Source: Shewanella cyperi (GTDB taxonomy: Bacteria; Pseudomonadota; Gammaproteobacteria; Enterobacterales; Shewanellaceae). From it: DNA of 64,000 bases. The notes below the pieces were generated by a model. That model worked only from the letters and a program-made list of their open reading frames with translations, ran no database searches and had not been told where the DNA came from. The stretch is from assembly GCF_017354985.1 (NCBI RefSeq), contig NZ_CP071501.1:3387001-3451000 (forward strand), read 5' to 3'. Both the position numbers and the translations under genes were made by a program. Within the stretch, counting starts at the first letter, position 1. Each line of letters begins with the position of its first letter. This document shows, one piece after another, positions 1 to 9,110 of this stretch.

Positions 1-502
1 CATCCACCCCCGAGGGCAGATCCAGACTGAGCACCCAGGCGCCACTGGCGTTGATATCCTGAATTATCCCGGCCATTGCAGCCCTGAGTTCACCATTGGT
101 GCCACTGCCGAGCAGACCATCTATGATGACCTCGGCGCCATCCAGCGCTTCTTTATTATAGGGCTCCACCACGCCACCGGCAGCTTCAAAGGCCTTTTGG
201 GCCCGTCGGTGTTCCACCGTTTTGCCATCGGCGCTCGCCAGTACCCGCAGCGGCAGTCCCCGCTCAAGCATCAACCTCGCCAGGGCCAGCGCATCGGCGC
301 CGTTATTGCCGCTGCCGGCCAGCAGCACGGTTTGCAACCCCAGCCTTGATTCCAGGCGCAACAAGGCCAGCGCCGCATCGGCAGCCTGTTCAACCAATTG
401 GTAGAGGGCATCACTGTCGCCTTGGCATACTGCAAATTCGGCTTGGCGTATCTGTTCTCGCCTATACAGGGCCATAGGTAAGCTGGACACTGAATTTGGC
501 AT
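1..502 (-). CDS. nnrE: NAD(P)H-hydrate epimerase, N-terminal part (cut by window edge)
   Basis: The first 167 codons of a YjeF_N-family protein run off the left edge. The domain epimerises the damaged R form of NAD(P)H hydrate so that a dehydratase can repair it. Visible family motifs are GSGNNGAD (residues 63-70, where many homologues read GNNGGD), DGLLGSGTNG (128-137) and SLDLPSGVD (159-167). In enterobacteria the protein continues into the NnrD dehydratase domain, which would lie outside the window. The ATG at 502 is used; a second ATG nine codons later (MALYRREQ) is possible. In E. coli the homologue yjeF also lies near orn and glycine tRNA genes, so the context fits. Confidence 0.9.
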   Translation of the reverse strand, partial: MPNSVSSLPMALYRREQIRQAEFAVCQGDSDALYQLVEQAADAALALLRLESRLGLQTVLLAGSGNNGADALALARLMLERGLPLRVLASADGKTVEHRRAQKAFEAAGGVVEPYNKEALDGAEVIIDGLLGSGTNGELRAAMAGIIQDINASGAWVLSLDLPSGVD

Positions 503-626
503 TGGGAATCCCCTGAATATTTAACGAATTATTGATCCGGATCCCGTCATTTTCTGGCACCGCCCCATGATGGTTTCTACACTTTAGTCTAGGAGCTTTC
601 TTCCTCCACTTTCATGGAGCTTACCG

Positions 627-815
627 ATGGCTAGCATTAGGATGATGCTGATTACACTGCTGATACTCGCTCTGGCCGTATTGCTGCTCAGTCTGCCGCT
701 GTATTCCAATATCCTGATAGAGGCATTATTGATCATCTGCATACTGCTGGTAGCGTTCGGTCTTTACCGCGCCATCTCCCAACCCATCCAGGATAAGGAT
801 GACGATACCCAGTGA
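627..815 (+). CDS. small two-helix membrane protein, unknown function
   Basis: This is a 62-residue protein with two hydrophobic stretches (about residues 5-25 and 29-49) and a short charged tail rich in Asp. The start ATG has a GGAG six bases upstream, and a bidirectional hairpin terminator follows about 90 bases after the stop, so it looks like a genuine monocistronic gene. I do not recognise a family. It lies divergent from nnrE and convergent with the helical protein gene at 958. A role in the inner membrane is the only inference I would make. Confidence 0.6.
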   Translation: MASIRMMLITLLILALAVLLLSLPLYSNILIEALLIICILLVAFGLYRAISQPIQDKDDDTQ

Positions 816-901
816 CGGATCCGCTCAACCTACCAGAGCCGCAGAGCTGAATTCTTTGACCCAGGTCATGCTTTTAACGCTTTTTGAGATCAAACAGGCA
901 C

Positions 902-930
902 AAAAAAACCGGTATGACATACCGGTTTTT
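902..930. terminator. bidirectional intrinsic terminator
   Basis: A perfect nine-base-pair stem (ACCGGTATG with its complement, one-base centre) is flanked by A-runs on the left and T-runs on the right, so it can end transcription both of the small membrane protein gene (plus) and of the gene at 958 (minus). Confidence 0.85.
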
Positions 931-957
931 CCATAATTACCGCCCTAGTGGTAATGG

Positions 958-1416
958 CTAGATATCTTCCATCCTCTGGGCGCTGTGTACCAGTCTCTGC
1001 TGCTGCACCCGCTCGACCCGCACCAGATCCTCAAGCATGCTGCAGGTATCACTGTGCGCTGATTTTTGCGCCAGCATCTCAAGCAAGGCAATCAGACGAT
1101 TTTCCAGATCAAGATGCAGTGCCAACACATCTTCAGAATTCATATTCGCCGGCAGCATCAGGGCCTGACAGCGATGCAGAAAATCTTCAAACTCCACGTC
1201 CTTGTACCAGACGTCGAGGCTCCCGGGTTGGGCTTGATCTATATAGTCCTCCATGGCCTGGGCTATATGGACCTGCTGTTTCTGTAAATAACCCAAAAGC
1301 AATTTCACCCTGGAGGCATCAGCCTGCTGCTGCAACCGGCCATACAGCAAGGCCATATCCTGACGGCAATGCACCAGGTAATCGAGCCATTCTTTCAGTT
1401 GTTGCATTCTCATCAT
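958..1416 (-). CDS. unrecognised all-helical protein, possibly ferritin-like
   Basis: This 152-residue protein has no signal peptide and no membrane segment. It is Leu/Gln/Glu rich and predicted by eye to be almost entirely alpha-helical. Segments such as ALHLDLENRL and the C-terminal VERVQQQRLVHSAQRMED have the spacing of Glu and His seen in ferritin-like four-helix bundles, but I could not match an iron-binding motif, so this is only a suggestion. I start it at the ATG at 1416 because a GGAG lies five bases upstream; the upstream ATG at 1449 lacks a ribosome binding site. It ends just before the shared terminator at 902-930. Confidence 0.6.
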   Translation of the reverse strand: MMRMQQLKEWLDYLVHCRQDMALLYGRLQQQADASRVKLLLGYLQKQQVHIAQAMEDYIDQAQPGSLDVWYKDVEFEDFLHRCQALMLPANMNSEDVLALHLDLENRLIALLEMLAQKSAHSDTCSMLEDLVRVERVQQQRLVHSAQRMEDI

Positions 1417-1606
1417 GCCTGCTCCGGTAGCGCTTCGGCCAAACTTCATCAGATTATGGTGATATTATGCGAGCTATCGAAAATGAAAGATTTGCGCCAG
1501 TTCAAGTTTCCGCTGAAAGCGCGAAAATGGGCAGTTGCGACAAATGCCAACCGTTGAATAACGCTTTGCTGAATCAAGTAAAATTTTTTTGGGGGGTATA
1601 GAAGAT

Positions 1607-1682
1607 TGGAGCGACATATCGGGTTCGAACCGATGACCTATACCTTGGCAAGGTATCGCTCTACCAACTGAGCTAATGTCGC
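1607..1682 (-). tRNA. tRNA-Gly (GCC), copy 5 in transcription order
   Basis: This is a 76-nt tRNA on the minus strand with a seven-pair acceptor stem GCGACAT/ATGTCGC, anticodon loop TTGCCAA (anticodon GCC), T-loop TTCGAAC and an encoded CCA end after a U discriminator. It is identical by eye to the other four copies. The spacer to its neighbour is a shorter, unrelated 30 bases. Confidence 0.97.
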
Positions 1683-1712
1683 ATTTCGTTTTAAGGCCGA
1701 ACGCCTGGAATT

Positions 1713-1788
1713 TGGAGCGACATATCGGGTTCGAACCGATGACCTATACCTTGGCAAGGTATCGCTCTACCAACTGAGCTAATGTCGC
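1713..1788 (-). tRNA. tRNA-Gly (GCC), copy 4
   Basis: This tRNA-Gly gene on the minus strand is identical in sequence to the other copies, with anticodon GCC and an encoded CCA end. It is separated from the next upstream copy by a 38-base spacer that is part of the 114-base tandem repeat. Confidence 0.97.
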
Positions 1789-1826
1789 ATCGCATGCAGC
1801 TTTAAAGATGCCGCCAATCTGAATTT

Positions 1827-1902
1827 TGGAGCGACATATCGGGTTCGAACCGATGACCTATACCTTGGCAAGGTATCGCTCTACCAACTGAGCTAATGTC
1901 GC
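1827..1902 (-). tRNA. tRNA-Gly (GCC), copy 3
   Basis: This is the third identical tRNA-Gly(GCC) gene on the minus strand, with encoded CCA. Its flanking 38-base spacers differ from each other by only a few substitutions. Confidence 0.97.
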
Positions 1903-1940
1903 ATCGCGTGCAGCTTTAAAGATGCCGCTAATCTGAAATT

Positions 1941-2016
1941 TGGAGCGACATATCGGGTTCGAACCGATGACCTATACCTTGGCAAGGTATCGCTCTACCA
2001 ACTGAGCTAATGTCGC
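1941..2016 (-). tRNA. tRNA-Gly (GCC), copy 2
   Basis: This is the fourth identical tRNA-Gly(GCC) gene by position, on the minus strand with encoded CCA, exactly 114 bases from each neighbour. Confidence 0.97.
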
Positions 2017-2054
2017 ATCGCATGCAGCTTTAAAGATGCCGCCAATCTGAATTT

Positions 2055-2130
2055 TGGAGCGACATATCGGGTTCGAACCGATGACCTATACCTTGGCAAG
2101 GTATCGCTCTACCAACTGAGCTAATGTCGC
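2055..2130 (-). tRNA. tRNA-Gly (GCC), first of the array
   Basis: This is the promoter-proximal copy of the five-gene array on the minus strand. It lies 173 bases downstream of the orn stop codon. In E. coli the glyVXY tRNA-Gly(GCC) genes also adjoin orn, so the linkage is ancient. I found no convincing promoter between orn and this gene. Confidence 0.97.
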
Positions 2131-2303
2131 ATCGCCTGACTTCAAACTACTATCACCATGTTCAAGGTATCGACCTTTCCAACAGCAACCGAGTCAATGT
2201 CACATCTTTATCGCTATTCACTAGCCAGCGCAAAGACGAGGCCGCATTATATGAAAATTTCATTGGCCTGCAACCCCCATTTTGCGCTTTCGCTATCAAT
2301 CGC

Positions 2304-2849
2304 TCAAATTTTAAATACCTTGTCCCGGTAGAACTTGAGCTCGGCAATGGACTCCTGAATATCCATCAGGGCCTGATGGCTGCCTTGTTTACTGAAACCT
2401 TTCATCACCTCTGGCTGCCAACGCTTAACCAACTCTTTGATTGTACTGACATCAATATTGCGATAGTGAAAGAAGTCTTCCAGCTCACGCATGTACTTGT
2501 TCAGGAAACGTCTGTCCTGACCTATGCTGTTGCCACACATGGGTGACGCGCCCTTGGGCACATGCTGTTCCAGAAAGGCAATGGTCTCGGCCACGGCCTG
2601 GGCTTCATCCACCTTGCTGGCCTTGACCCTGTCAATCAGGCCAGAGGCGCCATGATGCGTCTGGTTCCACTCGTCCATGGCCGCCAACACCTCATCGGAT
2701 TGATGAATAGCCAATACCGGTCCCTGCGCAATAATATTCAGCTCTTGATCTGTCACCAGGGTGGCAATTTCCAGCACCCGGTCAACCTCGGGCTCAAGCC
2801 CGGTCATTTCCAGATCTATCCAAATAAGATTTCTCGCATCCGCAGTCAT
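2304..2849 (-). CDS. orn: oligoribonuclease
   Basis: This 181-residue DEDDh 3'-to-5' exonuclease degrades two- to five-nucleotide RNAs and linear pGpG in the cytoplasm, finishing mRNA decay and c-di-GMP turnover. The catalytic residues are all present: D12 and E14 in [10 protein letters not shown]112 in GNSIGQD, H158 and D163 in SHQALMD. The length matches the family. It is divergent from rsgA and upstream of the glycine tRNA array, the same neighbourhood as in E. coli. Confidence 0.97.
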   Translation of the reverse strand: MTADARNLIWIDLEMTGLEPEVDRVLEIATLVTDQELNIIAQGPVLAIHQSDEVLAAMDEWNQTHHGASGLIDRVKASKVDEAQAVAETIAFLEQHVPKGASPMCGNSIGQDRRFLNKYMRELEDFFHYRNIDVSTIKELVKRWQPEVMKGFSKQGSHQALMDIQESIAELKFYRDKVFKI

Positions 2850-2961
2850 ATACCTGCCTCAAAGTATCCAGGGGCCTTAATTTCAGGCTTTTTAATCAAA
2901 GACCGTGTATCATACTGCTTTTTATAGCAACACAACATCATCTAATTGACGAAGACACCCT

Positions 2962-4017
2962 GTGAGTAAAAAGAAACCCCTGAGCCACGGTCAATTGCGC
3001 CGGATGCGGGCCAATCACGAGAAACGCCTGAGCCGCGGCAGCACGGAAAATCAACTTCCTGAAATTAATGATAGTTCCCTCGGCCAGGAGCAGGCGGCAA
3101 CTGTGATTTCCCGTTTCGGTCAACACGCCGATGTGGAGACCCAGGACGGCGAGCAGGTTCGTTGCAATATCCGCCGCACCATAGCCAGTCTGGTGACCGG
3201 CGACAAGGTCATAGTGCGTCTGAGCACAGAGCCGGGTTCCGCCATTGGTGGCGTGGTTGAGGCCGTGCATCCCCGCCACTCCACCCTGACCCGCCCCGAT
3301 CTCTATGACGGGGTCAAGATCATTGCCGCCAACATAGACCAGATTTTAATCGTGTCTTCCGTGGTACCGGCCTTTACCACCCAGATTATCGATCGTTATC
3401 TGGTGGCCGCCGAAGATACCGGCATTGAGCCCACCATCATACTGAACAAGACAGATCTCTTGCCGCCGGAACAGGAGCCGGAGATCGAGGCAGCGCTGCA
3501 ACGCTATCAGGCCATAGGCTACCGGGTGTTTCGCCTCAGCAGCAAAACCGGCGAAGGTATCGACGACATCAAGCATTTGCTCGACGGTAAGGTCAGCATC
3601 TTTGTCGGCCAGTCCGGTGTTGGCAAGTCTTCCATAGTTAACTCGCTGCTGCCGGAAGCCGAACTGCTCACCGGCGCCGTATCCGAAACCTCGGGTCTTG
3701 GCCAGCACACCACCACCACCTCCAAATTGCTGCACTTGCCCAGCGGAGGCGATCTGATAGATTCTCCCGGCGTGCGTGAATTTGCCCTCTGGCATCTACC
3801 GGCGGAAAGGGTTGGCTGGTGTTTCGTGGAGTTTCGCGACTTCCTCGGCACCTGCAAATTCCGTGACTGCAAGCACCTGGACGATCCGGGTTGTGCCCTT
3901 AAGGTCGCCCTGGCCGAGGGTAAGATCAGCGAAGACAGATTCAATAATTACCACAGGATCATCGCCAGCCTGGACGAACAGCGCCATGCCCGCTATTTTC
4001 GTGGCAGCGAAGACTAA
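2962..4017 (+). CDS. rsgA: ribosome small-subunit GTPase RsgA
   Basis: This 351-residue circularly permuted GTPase helps late maturation of the 30S subunit. The motifs appear in permuted order: NKTD (162-165), the P-loop GQSGVGKSS (216-224) and DSPG (267-270), after an N-terminal OB fold. The C-terminal zinc site has C298, C303, H305 and C311. The start is GTG. It is followed after 37 bases by psd, as in E. coli, and is probably cotranscribed with it. Confidence 0.97.
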   Translation: MSKKKPLSHGQLRRMRANHEKRLSRGSTENQLPEINDSSLGQEQAATVISRFGQHADVETQDGEQVRCNIRRTIASLVTGDKVIVRLSTEPGSAIGGVVEAVHPRHSTLTRPDLYDGVKIIAANIDQILIVSSVVPAFTTQIIDRYLVAAEDTGIEPTIILNKTDLLPPEQEPEIEAALQRYQAIGYRVFRLSSKTGEGIDDIKHLLDGKVSIFVGQSGVGKSSIVNSLLPEAELLTGAVSETSGLGQHTTTTSKLLHLPSGGDLIDSPGVREFALWHLPAERVGWCFVEFRDFLGTCKFRDCKHLDDPGCALKVALAEGKISEDRFNNYHRIIASLDEQRHARYFRGSED

Positions 4018-4054
4018 GACGATTTCGGATAGAAAGATTTAAAGGATAAATAAC

Positions 4055-4918
4055 GTGGACAAAGTGAAGATTGCCCTGCAGTACATGCTGCCTAAACACT
4101 TGATCTCAAGGATTGTAGGCAAGTTTGCCGCCGCCGAAGCCGGTTGGTTGACCACAGCTTTCATCAAGTGGTTCATCAAGCAATATGGCATCAATATGCA
4201 AGAGGCACTGGAGAGCCAACCCGAGGCCTACCGCACCTTCAACGCCTTCTTTACCCGCGCCCTCAAGCCCGGCCTGCGCCCCATCACCCCGGATGCCGAC
4301 ATCATGGTGCAACCCGTGGACGGTGCCGTCAGCCAACTGGGCCCCATTGAAGATGGCCGCCTGTTCCAGGCGAAGGGCCATCACTATTCGGCGCTGGCCC
4401 TGCTGGGTGGCATAGAGGCCGATGCCAAACGCTTCGCGGAAGGTGATTTCGCCACCATCTATCTGGCGCCAAAGGACTATCATCGCCTGCACATGCCCAT
4501 CAAGGGCACCCTGTCAAAAATGACCTATGTTCCCGGCGAGCTGTTCTCGGTTAATCCTCTCACCGCCCGCAATGTCCCCGGTCTGTTTGCCCGCAACGAA
4601 CGGGTTGTGGCCATCTTTGAAACCGAAAAAGGCCCCCTGGCCATGGTGCTTGTGGGTGCGACCATAGTCGCCTGCATTGAAACCGTCTGGGCCGGCACAG
4701 TCACGCCACCCACAGGCAAAAAAGTGTTCAGCTGGGATTACCCCACCGAAGGCCCAGAGGCCATCACCCTGGAGAAGGGTGAGGAAATGGGTCGCTTCAA
4801 ACTCGGCAGCACTGTGGTCATGTTGTTTGCCAAGGATGCCCTCGACGGTTTTGCCAACGGCGTTGAAGCCGGCAGCGTCACCCGCATGGGCGAGCCCTTT
4901 GCCAGGATCAAGGCTTGA
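4055..4918 (+). CDS. psd: phosphatidylserine decarboxylase proenzyme
   Basis: This 287-residue inner-membrane enzyme makes phosphatidylethanolamine from phosphatidylserine. It self-cleaves at the LGST motif (250-253), where Ser252 would become the pyruvoyl cofactor. The charge-relay residues D89 (in PVDG) and H143/H146 (in DYHRLHMP) are present. The start is GTG and the stop overlaps the start of the next gene. In E. coli psd is directly followed by mscM; here a transporter gene is interposed. Confidence 0.97.
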   Translation: MDKVKIALQYMLPKHLISRIVGKFAAAEAGWLTTAFIKWFIKQYGINMQEALESQPEAYRTFNAFFTRALKPGLRPITPDADIMVQPVDGAVSQLGPIEDGRLFQAKGHHYSALALLGGIEADAKRFAEGDFATIYLAPKDYHRLHMPIKGTLSKMTYVPGELFSVNPLTARNVPGLFARNERVVAIFETEKGPLAMVLVGATIVACIETVWAGTVTPPTGKKVFSWDYPTEGPEAITLEKGEEMGRFKLGSTVVMLFAKDALDGFANGVEAGSVTRMGEPFARIKA

Positions 4919-5817
4919 TTAAGCCACCTTCGCCAAACGGCGGCCAGGAACGCTCCGGACTGCTGGAGCTGCACCTGGCCGTGTTGCTGTTTGGCGGCAC
5001 TGCGCTGTTCTCCAAACTCATTCCCTTACCGGCACTGGATATTACCGTGCTGCGCAGCGCCATAGCCGCTGTGGTACTGGCGCTCCTGGTGCGCCTCGGC
5101 GGTCAGCGCCTGCAACTTTCGCGCTGGCAGGATTATGGCATAGCCATGGGACTTGGGATCACGGTCAGCCTGCACTGGGTGACCTACTTCGCCTCCATGC
5201 AGCTGTCGTCCGTCGCCATCGGCATGATTGCCTTCTTCAGTTATCCTGTGATGACAGTACTGGTGGAGCCACTGCTGACCGGCACCCGCTTGCGCGCCAT
5301 GGATCTGGTCTGCGGCCTGGCGGTACTGGTTGGCGTGGCCCTGCTGATCCCCGAAGCCAGCCTGGGGAACAATGTCACCCTGGGTATCGCCCTGGGCGTG
5401 TTGTCGGCGGCCCTGTTCACCGCCCGCAACCTGATGCACAAACGCTATTTTGCCCAGTACAGCGGCCCCCACGCCATGTTCTACCAAACCCTGGTGGCAG
5501 CCCTGTTCCTGGCCCCCTTCATGCAGCAGGGCCCAGGCGCTCTGGACAGCGATGGCTGGCAACTGGTGCTGTTGCTTGGGGTCGCCTTCACCGCCCTGCC
5601 CCATGGCTTGTTCACCTCGGCGCTGCGGCGGCTGAGCGCCAAAACCGTGGGTCTGGTGTCCTGTTTGCAGCCCCTGTACGGCGCCCTGCTGGCACTGTTC
5701 ATTCTCGGGGAAGGACTCGATGGCAAAACCTTGCTGGGCGGCGCCCTGGTGGTCGCCACCGCGGTATTTGAAACCCAGCAGAGCCACAGATCACGCCGCC
5801 GGCAAAAGGACGCTTGA
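4915..5817 (+). CDS. EamA/DMT-family transporter
   Basis: This 300-residue membrane protein has about ten hydrophobic segments arranged as two EamA repeats, the layout of drug/metabolite transporters. The substrate cannot be read from sequence. I use a TTG start at 4915, overlapping the psd stop (TTGA), because AGGATCAAGG lies just upstream and no ATG occurs for about 75 codons; a GTG at 4981 is the main alternative. It interrupts the conserved psd-mscM pair, so it was probably inserted into an existing operon in this lineage. Confidence 0.85.
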   Translation: MIKPPSPNGGQERSGLLELHLAVLLFGGTALFSKLIPLPALDITVLRSAIAAVVLALLVRLGGQRLQLSRWQDYGIAMGLGITVSLHWVTYFASMQLSSVAIGMIAFFSYPVMTVLVEPLLTGTRLRAMDLVCGLAVLVGVALLIPEASLGNNVTLGIALGVLSAALFTARNLMHKRYFAQYSGPHAMFYQTLVAALFLAPFMQQGPGALDSDGWQLVLLLGVAFTALPHGLFTSALRRLSAKTVGLVSCLQPLYGALLALFILGEGLDGKTLLGGALVVATAVFETQQSHRSRRRQKDA

Positions 5818-5906
5818 GTCCGGGCAAAATCCCTCCGCTGCGCATATCAATTGCACCCTGATTTGGCTAACATGGGCCGCAGATTATCCTGTTTTGTTCG
5901 GTTAGC

Positions 5907-8900
5907 ATGCTGCGTATTTTACTCTTTGTTTTTACTCTTCTTCCTATCATCGCCAGCGCAAATCCCACACTGCAGCTGGATAAACGCCTTGGGCTGACAG
6001 CCACAACCACCACGGCGCCCGAGCCCATGGATAAACAAGCCGCAGAGTTGGCCGCCAGCACCCGGGCTCTGGCGCAGCAGGCCAGTGACTATCAGCAGGC
6101 CCTGCTGGGCTTCGATGCCCGCCAACAGGCTCTGCGTGAAGAAATGCTGGCCGCACTCAAGGATTTGCCGCTGAGCAAAAGGAAGGCCTTGGCCAGCCAG
6201 TCCGAGGCTGCCTATGTACAATTGTCCAACCTCAAGGAGCGCGAAGCCGCACTGACCCAGGAGGTCAATGCCCTGCTGGCCCGCCACAACGCTTTACCGG
6301 GCGCCATAGAGAGTGCCAGACAAAATCTGCAGCAACACCAAAAAGCACCTTTGGCCCCGGCTGACACCCCCAGAGGTCAGCTGCAATTGTTGCAGCGTAA
6401 TTTCTATGAACAGTCCCTGCTGACCCTGGAAAATGAGCAGGCCAGCAGTCAAAAGCGTATCGAACTCAAGCAACTGGAGCTGCAGCTCACCCGCCAGCTA
6501 CTGGTGCAGCAGGAACAGTTAATAGAGCGTCTCAATCGTGCCGGCAATGAGCAGCGCCAACAGCAAACGGCAGCCACCCTGGCAGACAGCCGGATTGAAT
6601 CTGCCGATAAGGGCGATCCCGTCAGCGAACAGCTCAGGCACGACAACGCCCTCTACGGCCAAAAGCTGCAGACCCTGACACTGCAAATAAACAACGTACT
6701 GGAGCTGCAGGAAAAAGCCGAAAAGCGTTACCAGCATCAGGCCCAGCAGCTTGGCAGCATTCAAGAGCAACTGACCTGGGTTAAAACCAATGCCGCGTTT
6801 GGCGACAGATTCCTGCAGATGCTGCAGTCTCTGCCCAAGGTACCCAATGTCGACCAGCTGCAAAACCAAATTGCCGATCTGCGTCTGGCGCGCTACCAAT
6901 TGGAGCAACAGCTGGCCATCAATGAAGAGCAACTGGGCAGCAGCGGCCTGTTCAGCAAGGACCAACAAGCTTTATTACAGTCCCAACAAACATTGCTGGG
7001 GCAATTGCTGGAGAGCCATGACCAGTTGCTGGGGGAATTGGGCAAGCTCAAGGTCAGTTATGACCAACTGACCCAGCAACACCATCAGCTGAAAAGCACT
7101 CTCAGCGAGCACCTGTTCTGGGTTCCCAATGCCGCAGCCATCGGCAAACTGTGGCTGATAGATGTGCATCGCAGTCTGGTGTGGCTGGTGCAACAGGCCC
7201 AGTGGGATCAACTGTCTTTGGCTCTGGATGAGCAGCTGGACTATTGGTACTGGTGGATTCTGGTATTGGTGCTCAGTCTGATATTGCAGGATCTGATCAC
7301 CCCCCTTTACCACAGGGCCATGGACAGCTGTTTGGTCAGTGTCGGTAACGTTACCCAGGATAATTTCATCTTCACCTTCAAGGCCCTGATTTATACCTTG
7401 GGTTTTTCCCTGCTCCGCCCGACCGTCATTATACTCGCGGGCAGTATTTGGCTGCTGTCAGAGCGCAACATGGTACAGGCCGTGGGTATGGGATTACTGG
7501 CCATGGGCTGCCTCTACTGGCTGCAACGTCTGGTGGTGTTGCTATGCCAGGACAAGGGCTTGCTGGTTGGCCACTTCAAACGGCCCAAGGTCCTGGTGGA
7601 GCAGATTTTGAAACGCTGCAATCTCACCTTGGTCATAGCCCTGCCACTGGTAGGTATTATCGGCATGAGTGAGGTGCTTGAGGTATCCCTGGTGCGCAAC
7701 AGCCTGGGGCGCGGCGCTTTTATTCTGGTGTGTCTCCTGCTGCTGTGGCTGTACAAGGATGTGCTGGCGCTGCTGCGTCGCCATCAGGAACCCACCCCCG
7801 GTGGCAAAAACAGCAAACTGCTGCAGCGCTTGCTGTGGACCCTACTGCTGGTCACCCCGCCGCTGGCGGCCGTGCTCGCCATTCGGGGCTACTACTTCAG
7901 TGCCTTCCAAATGTTGCTGCAACTGCAACTGTCACTGCTGCTGGGGCTGGGGTTCCTGTTGCTGTTCCAGTTGATTAAACGTTGGATGCTGATCGAGCGG
8001 CGGCGCATTGCCTTTGACCGAGCCAAGGCCAAACGGGCCGAGAAGCTGGCCCAAAGGGAGCGGGGAGAAGCCGTGTCCAGCGACGGCATGGACACCTATG
8101 AGGAACCCAAGGTGGATCTGGAGACCATTTCCAGTCAGTCTCTGGGGCTGGTACGTTCACTCTTGCTGCTGGCTTTTCTCGCCAGCCTGATTGGCCTGTG
8201 GAGTCAAACCCACTCGGCGCTGTTCTCTTTCCTTGATGGCATTACCCTCTGGACCAGCAGCACCAATATCAACGGTCTGGAGCAACCCCTGCCCATTACC
8301 CTTAAATCCGTGCTGTTTGGCTCAATCATAGTGGGTTTTTCACTGATGATAGCCACCAACCTGCCGGGCTTGCTGGAGCTGGTGCTGTTGCAGCGGCTGG
8401 ATCTGACTCCCGGTACCGGCTTTGCCATCACCACTGTCAGCCGCTATCTGGTGGTGCTGATAGGTGGCCTGGTAGGTTTTTCCACCTTCGGCATGGAATG
8501 GTCCAAACTGCAATGGTTGGTGGCCGCCCTGTCTGTGGGTCTGGGTTTCGGCCTGCAGGAGATCTTCGCCAACTTTATTTCGGGCCTCATCATCTTGTTT
8601 GAGAAACCGGTCCGTATCGGTGATACGGTCACCATTCGCGATCTCACCGGCACCGTCAGCAAGATCCAAATTCGCGCCACCACCATCATCGACTGGGATC
8701 GCAAAGAGATCATTGTGCCCAACAAGGCCTTCATTACCGAGCAGCTGGTCAACTGGTCGCTGTCCGACCCCATCACCCGGGTGACAGTCTATGTGTCCGT
8801 GGCCAGGGATTCGGATCCCGCCCGGGTTGAAGCCACCCTGTATCAGGCCATCAAGGAATGCCAATACGCCCTGCAAACCCCGGAAGCCGAAGTCTGGTTT

Positions 8901-9101
8901 GCCGGTTTTGGCAAACACACCCAGGACTATGAGGTGCGTGCTTATGCCAAGGACATGGGCAACCGCTGGCCGCTGCGTCACGACCTGCACAAGCGTATCA
9001 GCGCCAAACTCAGGGAAAACCAGCTGGAGCTGGCCTACCCACAAATGGAAATCACCATTAACCAGCTTGGTGGCCAGCAGGGCCTGCAGCTGAGCCGATA
9101 A
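5907..9101 (+). CDS. mscM: large MscS-family mechanosensitive channel (MscM/YjeP type)
   Basis: This 1,064-residue inner-membrane protein begins with a signal peptide (about residues 1-18), has a long Gln/Leu-rich coiled-coil periplasmic region to about residue 440, then many membrane helices, and ends in an MscS pore domain. The pore signature is around LGFGLQEIFANFISGLIIL, followed by FEKPVRIGDTV. The family opens under membrane tension to release solutes during hypoosmotic shock. Size and position downstream of psd match E. coli mscM (yjeP); the paralogue mscK has a similar design, so the symbol rests on synteny. Confidence 0.9.
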   Translation: MLRILLFVFTLLPIIASANPTLQLDKRLGLTATTTTAPEPMDKQAAELAASTRALAQQASDYQQALLGFDARQQALREEMLAALKDLPLSKRKALASQSEAAYVQLSNLKEREAALTQEVNALLARHNALPGAIESARQNLQQHQKAPLAPADTPRGQLQLLQRNFYEQSLLTLENEQASSQKRIELKQLELQLTRQLLVQQEQLIERLNRAGNEQRQQQTAATLADSRIESADKGDPVSEQLRHDNALYGQKLQTLTLQINNVLELQEKAEKRYQHQAQQLGSIQEQLTWVKTNAAFGDRFLQMLQSLPKVPNVDQLQNQIADLRLARYQLEQQLAINEEQLGSSGLFSKDQQALLQSQQTLLGQLLESHDQLLGELGKLKVSYDQLTQQHHQLKSTLSEHLFWVPNAAAIGKLWLIDVHRSLVWLVQQAQWDQLSLALDEQLDYWYWWILVLVLSLILQDLITPLYHRAMDSCLVSVGNVTQDNFIFTFKALIYTLGFSLLRPTVIILAGSIWLLSERNMVQAVGMGLLAMGCLYWLQRLVVLLCQDKGLLVGHFKRPKVLVEQILKRCNLTLVIALPLVGIIGMSEVLEVSLVRNSLGRGAFILVCLLLLWLYKDVLALLRRHQEPTPGGKNSKLLQRLLWTLLLVTPPLAAVLAIRGYYFSAFQMLLQLQLSLLLGLGFLLLFQLIKRWMLIERRRIAFDRAKAKRAEKLAQRERGEAVSSDGMDTYEEPKVDLETISSQSLGLVRSLLLLAFLASLIGLWSQTHSALFSFLDGITLWTSSTNINGLEQPLPITLKSVLFGSIIVGFSLMIATNLPGLLELVLLQRLDLTPGTGFAITTVSRYLVVLIGGLVGFSTFGMEWSKLQWLVAALSVGLGFGLQEIFANFISGLIILFEKPVRIGDTVTIRDLTGTVSKIQIRATTIIDWDRKEIIVPNKAFITEQLVNWSLSDPITRVTVYVSVARDSDPARVEATLYQAIKECQYALQTPEAEVWFAGFGKHTQDYEVRAYAKDMGNRWPLRHDLHKRISAKLRENQLELAYPQMEITINQLGGQQGLQLSR

Positions 9102-9110
9102 GGAGCGAAT

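Larger units (their letters stand above)
1713..2130. repeat. tandem 114-base repeat carrying tRNA-Gly
   Basis: Four tRNA genes start at intervals of exactly 114 bases (1713, 1827, 1941, 2055). Each unit is a 76-base tRNA plus a 38-base spacer; the spacers at 1789-1826 and 2017-2054 appear identical and the one at 1903-1940 differs at about three positions. The pattern indicates recent unit duplication or gene conversion. Confidence 0.9.

Noticed and set aside
1607..2130. Regularly spaced repeats suggesting a CRISPR array
   Set aside because: The repeat is a complete 76-base tRNA-Gly gene and the spacers are near-identical, the opposite of CRISPR spacers.
2131..2215. TTGACT with a TCGATA-like -10 as a tRNA-Gly array promoter
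   Set aside because: The -10 matches only two consensus bases and no discriminator is evident, so I left it out.
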